This document shows, one piece after another, positions 1 through 5,830 of a stretch of 6,943 nucleotides of DNA. Every line of letters begins with the position of its first letter. Within the stretch, counting starts at the first letter, position 1. Origin of the DNA: an uncultured Clostridium sp. (GTDB lineage Bacteria > Bacillota > Clostridia > Lachnospirales > Lachnospiraceae); assembly GCA_900551225.1 (NCBI GenBank), contig URUZ01000335.1, positions 1 through 6,943 on the forward strand, given 5' to 3'. A program made the translations under genes and the position numbers. The notes beneath the pieces were generated by a model. That model did no database searches. It was not told the origin of the DNA and was given only the letters and a program-made list of their open reading frames with translations.

Positions 1-44
1 ATTTTAAGAATTTCATATTTTCACTATCATTTTACCAATAATTT

Positions 45-2135
45 CTATTCCTTATCCTTCTCAAGGTTGGTCCTGAAGCCGCAGGTCTCATTTGAGCAAA
101 GGAGCTTATTGCCCTTTTCAACCATATAGGAGCCGCATTCCGGGCACTTCTGAGTGGAAGGCTTCTGCCAGGATATGAAGTCACAATCCGGGTTGGCCTC
201 ACAGCCATAATAAAGGCGGCCCTTCTTCGTCTTTTTGCGCACCACTTCTTTGCCGCACTTGGGACAGGGGATTCCGATCTTCTCCAGATATGCCTTGGTG
301 TTCTTGCAGTCCGGGAATCCGGGGCAGGCCAGGAATTTGCCGTGGGGACCGTATTTGATTACCATCTGGCGGCCGCAGAGTTCACATACCTCATCAGACA
401 CCTCATCCGCAATCTTCACTGTCTCCAGTTCCTTCTCAGCAGTCTTAACCGCCTCGTCCAGATCCGGATAGAAATTGCTGACAACGGTCTTCCAGGTCAC
501 GGAACCATCCGCCACCTTATCCAGCAGGGACTCCATGTTGGCTGTAAAGCTGATATCCACAATGCTTGGGAAGCTCTGCTTCATAATTCTGTTCACCACG
601 TCTCCGATCTCAGTGACGTAGAGGTTCTTGTTCTCCTTCACCACATACCGCCTTGCAATGATGGTGGTGATGGTGGGCGCATAGGTACTGGGACGGCCGA
701 TTCCCTGTTCCTCCAGGGCTTTTACCAGGGAGGCCTCTGTGTAATGGGCCGAGGGCTGGGTAAAATGCTGGCTGGGATCAAGCTGCTCCAGCTTCAGGAC
801 AGTACCCTTCTCCATATTGCCCAGAGCCTGGTTCTGCTCCACCTCTTCATCTGCTTCCACGTATACGGACATAAATCCGTCAAACAGCAGGCGGGAGGCC
901 GCTGTGGTAAAGCTGTGGCCGCCTGCGGCGATCTTCACTGAGGTTGTCTCATATACCGCATTGTCCATACGGCTGGCAATAAAACGTTTCCAGATCAGCT
1001 GATATAAGCGGAACAGGTCTCTCTGAAGAGAATCCTTCACAATGGTTGGGGTCAGGGCAATATCCGTGGGGCGGATGGCCTCATGGGCGTCCTGAATCTT
1101 ACCGTTGTTCTTCTTGGTCTGTTCGCTTTTAATCACATACTTTTCGCCGTACTGTTTCTTCACAAACTCTCTGGCAGTGGCATCCGCCTCATCTGCAATA
1201 CGGGTAGAATCCGTTCTCAGGTAGGTGATCAGACCAACCGTCCCGTGTCCCTTGACCTCCACACCTTCATACAGCTGCTGGGCAAGGCGCATGGTCTTTT
1301 GAGTGGAAAAATTCAGCGCCTTGGAAGCCTCCTGCTGCAGGGTACTGGTGGTAAACGGGATCGGCGCCTTTTTGATGCGCTCCCCCTTCTTCACCTCTTC
1401 CACCACATAACTGCTGCCTTCCAGCTCCTTCAGGATCTGGTCCAGCTCCGCCTTATTGCGGATTGCGGTTTTGCCGTTTTTGCTGCCGTTGCCGTAATAC
1501 TTGGCAATCAGCGGTTTTTTCCCGCCTTTTAACTGAAGATGGGCTTCCAGATTCCAGTATTCCTCCGGGATAAATGCATTGATCTCATCTTCCCGGTCGC
1601 AGATCATGCGCAGCGCAACCGACTGGACGCGGCCCGCACTGAGCCCCCGTTTAACCTTGGCCCACAGCAGGGGGCTGATTCTGTAGCCCACCATACGGTC
1701 CAGCATTCTTCTGGTCTGCTGGGCATCTACCAGGTTCATATCAATATCACGGGATGCTTTGAAAGAAGCCTTAACCGCGTTCTTGGTAATCTCGTTGAAG
1801 CTGATGCGGAACACCTGCTTATTCTTCGCCTCATCCAGTTTCAGCGCTTTCATCAAATGCCATGAAATCGCCTCCCCCTCACGGTCCGGGTCAGTTGCCA
1901 GATAAATCTTATCCGCTTTTTTAACTTCCTTGCGAAGCTTTGCCAGCACATCGCCTTTGCCTCGGATTGTGATGTACTTGGGCTCATAGTCATGCTCCGC
2001 ATCAAATCCCAGCTGGCTTTTGGGCAGATCTCTCACATGTCCGCCGGATGCGTCCACTTCATAATTGGCGCCCAAAAACTTTTTGATCGTCTTCACCTTT
2101 GCCGGTGACTCAACAATTACCAGATAATTCGCCAT
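45..2135 (-). CDS. topA: DNA topoisomerase I (type IA)
   Basis: 696 residues, complete, TAG stop, close to the length of other Firmicute TopA proteins. It relaxes negatively supercoiled DNA by cutting one strand and passing the other. The Toprim domain (about 1-115) has VESPAK with E9 and the metal-binding TDPDREGE (81-88: D82, D84, E86). The active-site tyrosine is Y305 in GLITYLRTDS (301-310), which forms the 5'-phosphotyrosine link. QDAHEAIRPT (348-357) and EQGIGRPSTYAPTI (476-489) are further family signatures. The C terminus carries three C4 zinc ribbons: C584/C587/C604/C610, C624/C627/C645/C651 and C664/C667/C680/C685, all complete. It follows dprA, an arrangement common in Firmicutes. 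Only 44 bases lie beyond the stop and they show no terminator; in related genomes codY often follows, which cannot be checked here. Confidence 0.98.
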   Translation of the reverse strand: MANYLVIVESPAKVKTIKKFLGANYEVDASGGHVRDLPKSQLGFDAEHDYEPKYITIRGKGDVLAKLRKEVKKADKIYLATDPDREGEAISWHLMKALKLDEAKNKQVFRISFNEITKNAVKASFKASRDIDMNLVDAQQTRRMLDRMVGYRISPLLWAKVKRGLSAGRVQSVALRMICDREDEINAFIPEEYWNLEAHLQLKGGKKPLIAKYYGNGSKNGKTAIRNKAELDQILKELEGSSYVVEEVKKGERIKKAPIPFTTSTLQQEASKALNFSTQKTMRLAQQLYEGVEVKGHGTVGLITYLRTDSTRIADEADATAREFVKKQYGEKYVIKSEQTKKNNGKIQDAHEAIRPTDIALTPTIVKDSLQRDLFRLYQLIWKRFIASRMDNAVYETTSVKIAAGGHSFTTAASRLLFDGFMSVYVEADEEVEQNQALGNMEKGTVLKLEQLDPSQHFTQPSAHYTEASLVKALEEQGIGRPSTYAPTITTIIARRYVVKENKNLYVTEIGDVVNRIMKQSFPSIVDISFTANMESLLDKVADGSVTWKTVVSNFYPDLDEAVKTAEKELETVKIADEVSDEVCELCGRQMVIKYGPHGKFLACPGFPDCKNTKAYLEKIGIPCPKCGKEVVRKKTKKGRLYYGCEANPDCDFISWQKPSTQKCPECGSYMVEKGNKLLCSNETCGFRTNLEKDKE

Positions 2136-2141
2136 TCTAAA

Positions 2142-2147
2142 CTCCTC
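2142..2147 (-). promoter_or_regulatory. Ribosome binding site of topA
   Basis: GAGGAG on the minus strand, six bases before the ATG at 2135. It supports the start giving MANYLVIVESPAK, the usual N terminus of bacterial topoisomerase I. Confidence 0.75.
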
Positions 2148-2164
2148 GTCATTTCCTCATTCTC

Positions 2165-2193
2165 ATTATATAAAACTGCAATTGCAGATAAAT
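2165..2193 (-). promoter_or_regulatory. Candidate topA promoter
   Basis: The minus strand has a perfect TATAAT (2170-2165) 29 bases before the topA start, giving a leader of about 22 bases. At the expected distance upstream there is only ATTTAT/TTTATC, a poor -35 box. A perfect 12-bp palindrome fills most of the spacer. The strong -10 with weak -35 would suit a regulated or supercoiling-sensitive promoter, which is inference. topA may also be reached by read-through from dprA. Confidence 0.45.
2176..2187. repeat. 12-bp palindrome in the dprA-topA gap
   Basis: CTGCAATTGCAG is a perfect inverted repeat between dprA and topA, followed on the minus strand by TTTTATAT. As RNA it gives only a 4-bp stem with a 4-base loop, too weak for a confident terminator. 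Its place between the -10 box and the -35 position makes an operator the more attractive reading, but it could be chance. Confidence 0.4.
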
Positions 2194-2214
2194 TCCAGAT
2201 CATCCGCCTGTGCG

Positions 2215-3321
2215 CTATAACCGTCTGGTATAGAACTGGCCGGTGGTATTCAACGCCAGTCCGTCAAGCTCCAGTTCCAGAAGTGCGCTCATACATGTGC
2301 TGACGGCCAGGCCGGTCAGGGCTGCGACCTCCTCCACATGTTTTGGTGCGGAATCTAGGCAACTATACACCATTTTTTCATTCTTTGCAAGTCCCTTCGT
2401 ATTTTTTTCATAAAGTATCAGCTTTTTTTCGTGAATAATTCCCATATATTCCAGCACATCGCCGGGGCATGTGAGAATGGAGGCGCCTGACTGAATCAGC
2501 TGGTTGCAGCCAGTGCTGAGGACATCCGTCACCCGGCCCGGAAGGGCAAATATCTCCTTTCCCTGGTCCAGCCCCAGGTTAGCTGTAATCAGAGATCCGC
2601 TCTTCTGCCTGGCCTCAATCACCAGCACCACATCGGCAAGGCCGCTGATCAGCCGGTTGCGGATAGGGAAGTTACAGGAGCGCGGCGGCTGGCCCGGCGG
2701 GAATTCTGAAAAAATCCCTCCGCGCTTTAACATCTCCCGGTAAACGGGATAGTTCCTTTTGGGGTAGCAGATGTTAACGCCGCAGCCCAGTATCCCCCAT
2801 GTTCCGCCGTTTCCCATCAGCGCTCCCCTGTGGCCCGCTCCGTCGATGCCCATGGCCAGTCCGCTGATCACCTGCACCCCCGCCATGCTCAGCTCCCTGC
2901 CCATGTGCTCTGCCACCTGCGCCCCATAGCTGGTGCAGCTCCTGGCCCCAATGATGGCGGCGGAAGGCTTGTGCTCCTCCGGCAGCCTCCCCTTAAGCCA
3001 CAGCCCCATGGGATAGTCATAAATATGCCTCAGCCGCAGGGGATATTCCTCATCGAAAAAAGTGATAAAACGAATTCCCTGTTCCGCCAGTCCATGATAC
3101 TCCTCCACGGCGGCCCTAAACCCTGTTTTCGCCTGATCAAAAGCTGCCGCCTGCTTTGCGTTTCTGAAAATCCCCTTGCCAGCCAATTGTGTTCCTTCTA
3201 TATAAAATGCTGTTTCAAAGCTGCCTGTTTCCTCCCATATCTTCCGCACTGCCACTGCACCCAATAGCGGGATTCTGCACAACCAGTAGAGGTACTCTTT
3301 TTCTCTGTTTAATTCTCCCAT
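2215..3321 (-). CDS. dprA: DprA/Smf, single-stranded DNA-binding RecA loader
   Basis: 368 residues from the ATG at 3321 (MGELNREKEYLYWL), TAG stop. In order: an N-terminal helical SAM/HhH-like domain (about 1-60), the Rossmann-like DprA core (about 100-300), and a C-terminal winged-helix DML1-type domain (about 313-368). Core motifs are AIIGARSCTSYG (122-133), SGLAMGIDGAGH (153-164), GCGVNICYP (179-187), the ssDNA-binding FPIRNRLISGL (218-228), SGSLITA (241-247) and ALPGRV (259-264). Known role: protects incoming single-stranded DNA in the cytoplasm and loads RecA on it during transformation; it is also widespread in bacteria not known to be naturally competent. The start lies 13 bases inside the comM end, so the two are translationally coupled and probably act in the same pathway. 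topA follows after 79 bases. All motifs expected for function are present. Confidence 0.96.
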   Translation of the reverse strand: MGELNREKEYLYWLCRIPLLGAVAVRKIWEETGSFETAFYIEGTQLAGKGIFRNAKQAAAFDQAKTGFRAAVEEYHGLAEQGIRFITFFDEEYPLRLRHIYDYPMGLWLKGRLPEEHKPSAAIIGARSCTSYGAQVAEHMGRELSMAGVQVISGLAMGIDGAGHRGALMGNGGTWGILGCGVNICYPKRNYPVYREMLKRGGIFSEFPPGQPPRSCNFPIRNRLISGLADVVLVIEARQKSGSLITANLGLDQGKEIFALPGRVTDVLSTGCNQLIQSGASILTCPGDVLEYMGIIHEKKLILYEKNTKGLAKNEKMVYSCLDSAPKHVEEVAALTGLAVSTCMSALLELELDGLALNTTGQFYTRRL

Positions 3322-4847
3322 ATCTTGTCCTCCAGAGCCCGGTAGCCGGCGGCCTCGGCCAGATGAGCCTTCCGCACCGTTGTGCACCCCTCCAGGTCTG
3401 CAATGGTGCGGGCTACCTTCAGCACCTTGTGATATGTTCTCGCACTCAGTCCCCTGCTCTTGTAAATGCGTTCCATAAAAGCCTCCTCCTCACTGCCCAG
3501 GACACAGAACCTTCTCAGATCCCTGGCCCCCATTCTGCTGTTAAACAGAATGCCAGTCCCGGTAAAACGCCGGGCCTGGATGTCCCTGGCAACCTCCACC
3601 CGCGCTCTGATGGAGGCAGAGTCCTCCCCTGCCCCCCTCTCCCCCGCAATATCCTCATAGGTCACAGGGGCTGCCTCCGCACAGATATCGAACCGCTCCA
3701 TTATGGGCTTTGACAGCCTGCCCAGGTACTGGCCGATCTGTGCATCCGTGCATCTGCATCTGTTCCTGTCCGGGAAAAAGCCGCAGGGGCACAGGTTGAT
3801 GGCCGCACAGAGCATAAAGTCAGCAGGGAACTCATATGCCCCCCATACACGGTTGACCGTCACCCTGTGCTCCTCCAGAGGCTGGCGCAGAACCTCCACC
3901 GCACTCTTGGAAAACAATGTCAGTTCATCCAGAAACAGCACACCCCCTGAGGCCAGGGACAGTTCCCCCGGCCGCACCGGCCTGCCGCCACCTGTCAGCG
4001 CCTTGGGCGTCACAGTGTGGTGGGGGCTGCGGAAGGGCCGCCCGGAGACCAGGGGCCTGTCCGGCGGCAGAAGCCCGCAGATGCTGTATACCCGTGAGAC
4101 AGCTATATTCTCCTCCCTGGACAGGGCCGGGAGAATAGTTGGCAGCCGCCTTGCTATCATAGTCTTACCGGTTCCCGCAGGGCCGCTGAGCAGCAGGTTG
4201 TGCAGACCCGCGGCAGCCACCTCCGCTGCCCTGCGCAGAAACTGCTGGCCGTTTACTTCCCTGTAGTCCACGTCGTACACCATCTCCTCCAGGTCCCACA
4301 GTTCCTCTTCCGCGGCTCTGGCAGGCAGGATTTGTGCCGGCCTGGCCAGCAGACCGGCCAGATGAGCCAGGCTGGACACGCCCACAATGTCCACCCCGCC
4401 GACCACCAGCCCCTCCTTCACATTCTCCACCGGCAGGAAGCAGCGGCTGATCCCCTGGTCCCTGGCAGCCATCACCATACTCATGATTCCTCCCACAGGC
4501 TTCACACGGCCATCCAGGCCCAGCTCCCCCAGCACCATGCTGTCCCCCAGAGGCGTCAGATCCGCCAATCCGAAGGCGCCCAGGGCCGCAATGGCAATAG
4601 GCAGGTCATAGGCGGTTCCCTCCTTCCTCATATTAGCCGGGGACAGATTCACTGTCACCTTCCTGGCAGGCAGCCGGAAACCGGAATTCTTAATCGCTGT
4701 GCGCACCCGGTCCTGAGCTTCCTTCACCTCTGATGCCAGATACCCCACCATGGAGAAGGATGGCAGCCCGTCGCCCGCATCCGCCTCCACCCACACCAAA
4801 TAACCGCGGATGCCGCGGACTCCCCCGCTATTCACTTTTGCAAACAT
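3309..4847 (-). CDS. comM: ComM/YifB-family AAA+ ATPase (Mg-chelatase-like branch-migration helicase)
   Basis: 512 residues, the usual family length. The N-terminal Lon/S5-like ChlI domain covers about residues 20-165, with VNLSPANMRKEGTAYDLPIA (66-85) and GELGLDGRVKPVGG (107-120). The AAA+ domain follows with Walker A GPAGTGKT (222-229), RPFRSPHHTVTPKALTGGG (270-288) and Walker B VLFLDE (303-308). A cysteine cluster C353/C355 and C364/C366 follows, and the C-terminal Mg_chelatase_C helical domain (about 405-505) contains GLSARTYHKVLKVARTIADL. Known of the family: Vibrio ComM is a hexameric helicase that drives branch migration when transformed single-stranded DNA is integrated. Despite the Mg-chelatase name there is no reason to infer chlorophyll chemistry. 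Odd point: the usually invariant NPCPCG reads NLCPCG (L352). The gene heads a unit with dprA, whose start codon lies inside its last codons. The cofactor role of the cysteines, perhaps zinc, is an inference. Confidence 0.95.
   Translation of the reverse strand: MFAKVNSGGVRGIRGYLVWVEADAGDGLPSFSMVGYLASEVKEAQDRVRTAIKNSGFRLPARKVTVNLSPANMRKEGTAYDLPIAIAALGAFGLADLTPLGDSMVLGELGLDGRVKPVGGIMSMVMAARDQGISRCFLPVENVKEGLVVGGVDIVGVSSLAHLAGLLARPAQILPARAAEEELWDLEEMVYDVDYREVNGQQFLRRAAEVAAAGLHNLLLSGPAGTGKTMIARRLPTILPALSREENIAVSRVYSICGLLPPDRPLVSGRPFRSPHHTVTPKALTGGGRPVRPGELSLASGGVLFLDELTLFSKSAVEVLRQPLEEHRVTVNRVWGAYEFPADFMLCAAINLCPCGFFPDRNRCRCTDAQIGQYLGRLSKPIMERFDICAEAAPVTYEDIAGERGAGEDSASIRARVEVARDIQARRFTGTGILFNSRMGARDLRRFCVLGSEEEAFMERIYKSRGLSARTYHKVLKVARTIADLEGCTTVRKAHLAEAAGYRALEDKIWEN
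3329..3333 (-). promoter_or_regulatory. Ribosome binding site of dprA, inside comM
   Basis: The minus strand reads CTGGAGGACAAGAT before ATG; GGAGG is seven bases from the start at 3321. It decides the dprA start in favour of this ATG over the in-frame ATG at 3387, which would add 22 Gly/Arg-rich residues translated from comM coding sequence. Confidence 0.8.
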
Positions 4848-4852
4848 AGATT

Positions 4853-4858
4853 CTCCCC
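4853..4858 (-). promoter_or_regulatory. Ribosome binding site of comM
   Basis: GGGGAG within AAAGGGGAGAA on the minus strand, five bases before the ATG at 4847. It supports this start, which also gives the family-typical N terminus MFAKVNSGGV. Confidence 0.7.
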
Positions 4859-4895
4859 TTTCTTAAATTCAGATCAAATAAATGTAGTGGATCAT

Positions 4896-4911
4896 TGCGC
4901 GATATCGCGCA
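4896..4911. repeat. Perfect 16-bp palindrome in the comM leader
   Basis: The sequence TGCGCGATATCGCGCA reads the same on both strands without a mismatch. It lies 48 bases before the comM start codon, well downstream of the predicted promoter. As DNA it has the shape of a dimeric repressor site that could act as a roadblock; as RNA it would fold only into a tight stem with a minimal loop. No U run follows. I do not recognise the binding protein. Confidence 0.6.
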
Positions 4912-4914
4912 GAC

Positions 4915-4933
4915 AGCGGCTGATTAACCCGCT
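4915..4933 (-). promoter_or_regulatory. Weaker hairpin in the comM leader, able to compete with the first hairpin
   Basis: AGCGG (4933-4929) and CCGCT (4919-4915) can form a 5-bp stem with a 9-base loop. The 3' side (GCCGCT, 4920-4915) is also complementary to AGCGGC in the 5' arm of the preceding hairpin (4967-4962), so the two folds exclude each other. This is a pairing seen in the sequence; its biological use is a guess. Confidence 0.35.
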
Positions 4934-4944
4934 TATAGGATCGG

Positions 4945-4966
4945 GCGGCAGACAGAATGCTGCCGC
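4945..4966 (-). promoter_or_regulatory. Perfect 7-bp hairpin in the comM leader
   Basis: The minus strand reads GCGGCAG (4966-4960), an 8-base loop, then CTGCCGC (4951-4945). The arms are fully complementary and GC-rich. It lies about 12 bases downstream of the predicted transcription start. The sequence after it (CCGATCCTATAAGC) has no U run, so it does not look like a classical terminator. It could stabilise the 5' end of the mRNA or form part of a switch. Confidence 0.55.
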
Positions 4967-4984
4967 TATAGATAACCTGACTTT

Positions 4985-5013
4985 ACTATACTAAAATCAA
5001 TCTGAAATAACAA
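4985..5013 (-). promoter_or_regulatory. Probable sigma-A promoter for comM-dprA
   Basis: On the minus strand TTGTTA (5013-5008, 4 of 6 consensus bases) is separated by exactly 17 bases from TATAGT (4990-4985, 5 of 6). It begins 14 bases after the stop of the DUF4130 gene and lies in AT-rich sequence. Transcription would start near 4978, giving a leader of about 130 bases before the comM start codon. No convincing terminator separates this from the upstream pair, so read-through from the radical SAM operon may add to expression. Confidence 0.65.
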
Positions 5014-5026
5014 GGGGCAGCGGCAA

Positions 5027-5797
5027 TTATTTTTGGAACTCCGTCATGTAGGGCCTGAACCGCAGAGGCAGGTGGTTTCTCTGGCATGTGGGGTTCTTCC
5101 GGGCTTCGATGGCCACAGTCTCATGAAATGCCTTCCACAGCGACTCGTATTCTGCCTGGTCGGTCGCCTGGTCCAGCTGCCCTTTAAAGCATGCCTCCGG
5201 CTGGCTGTCCCCATAGAGAAACATCCACGCTTCCCCGGCGGGATGCACTGCCGCCTTCCGCCGTGTCTCGTCGTAGATCATCCAGTTCTCCATGGGCAGG
5301 CGGTCCGCAAAAAACGGAGCCAAAAGGGGCAGCACATCATTCTTGGGTCCGATCCTGCTGATGAGCACCCCCTGGCCTGTCTGGGAGAAACGCACAAACT
5401 GGGTCAGCTGGTGGTTCTCATTGTATACATTCCGGCACATCTGAAAGATCTCATAGACTTCCGGCAGCTGGATCATATCCAGCACCTTGGCCCCGTGGAC
5501 AAACCCCTGGATAAGGAACCGGTAGATCCTGTCCGCCCGCTCATCCTCCTGGCTCAGGGAGGACACATATACCTTCTCATAGGCCTGGGCAGATATCTTC
5601 TGACTGATGGATCGGATCACCTTCCTGGCCTTGTCCTCAGAAAAGGGAACCTGGACATACTGGGTAAACAGCTCCAGATCCCGGTACGCTCCCTCCAGCT
5701 CAATTCTTACATTCTCATGCCCCTTGCCGCTGTCCCATGCATCGTAAATGGCGCAGAGCATGCTCTCAAAATGCGGTTCGCACAGATAAACCGTCAT
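5027..5797 (-). CDS. DUF4130 / TIGR03915-type putative DNA metabolism protein, partner of the radical SAM gene
   Basis: 256 residues, ATG start behind a strong ribosome site, TAA stop. I recognise the family from the N terminus (MTVYLCEPHFESMLCAIYDAW), the core MIYDETRRKAAVHP (173-186), and the C-terminal block NPTCQRNHLPLRFRPYMTEF (235-254), typical of proteins annotated as TIGR03915 putative DNA repair protein. The DUF4130 part spans roughly residues 83-251. There is no signal peptide, membrane segment or zinc cluster, so it should be cytosolic. Known of the family: it occurs next to the TIGR03916 radical SAM protein and, in other bacteria, is fused to a UdgX-like uracil-DNA glycosylase domain. 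Here the protein is stand-alone and no glycosylase is fused to it. Inference: it acts with the radical SAM protein in handling a DNA lesion or modified base. No catalytic residue can be named with confidence. Confidence 0.88.
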   Translation of the reverse strand: MTVYLCEPHFESMLCAIYDAWDSGKGHENVRIELEGAYRDLELFTQYVQVPFSEDKARKVIRSISQKISAQAYEKVYVSSLSQEDERADRIYRFLIQGFVHGAKVLDMIQLPEVYEIFQMCRNVYNENHQLTQFVRFSQTGQGVLISRIGPKNDVLPLLAPFFADRLPMENWMIYDETRRKAAVHPAGEAWMFLYGDSQPEACFKGQLDQATDQAEYESLWKAFHETVAIEARKNPTCQRNHLPLRFRPYMTEFQK

Positions 5798-5805
5798 ATC
5801 CTAAT

Positions 5806-5813
5806 CCCTCCTT
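5806..5813 (-). promoter_or_regulatory. Ribosome binding site of the DUF4130/TIGR03915 gene
   Basis: The minus strand reads AAGGAGGG, eight bases before the ATG at 5797. This is a near-perfect Shine-Dalgarno site and fixes the start codon. It sits in the 33-base gap after the radical SAM gene, which has no terminator-like hairpin, supporting one transcript for both genes. Confidence 0.85.
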
Positions 5814-5830
5814 AAATCCTGTCCGCCGCC

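Noticed and set aside
1..44. A codY promoter or CodY-box-like site after topA.
   Set aside because: The AT-rich bases hold a possible TAAAAT but no matching -35 and no good match to the CodY consensus; the next gene is outside the window.
2171..2187. CTGCAATTGCAG followed by TTTT as an intrinsic terminator after dprA.
   Set aside because: The stem is only 4 bp with a 4-base loop and the U run is short, too weak for a confident call.
3322..3387. An upstream in-frame ATG that would extend DprA by 22 residues.
   Set aside because: The extra residues are Gly/Arg-rich read-through of comM codons in another frame and are not DprA-like. The ATG at 3321 has a GGAGG site at ideal distance.
4869..4895. 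An eight-codon leader peptide (MIHYIYLI) in the comM leader.
   Set aside because: No ribosome site precedes it; the upstream bases form the palindrome. It has no run of codons suggestive of attenuation.
4848..5026. A known riboswitch or T-box in the comM leader.
   Set aside because: I see no T-box sequence or other conserved riboswitch core, and the leader is short for a T-box.
5033..5815. A 260-codon open frame on the plus strand covering the whole DUF4130 gene.
   Set aside because: It is antisense to a recognisable gene, resembles no family I know, and the minus-strand gene has the ribosome site and motifs. The same holds for the other plus-strand frames over comM, dprA and topA.
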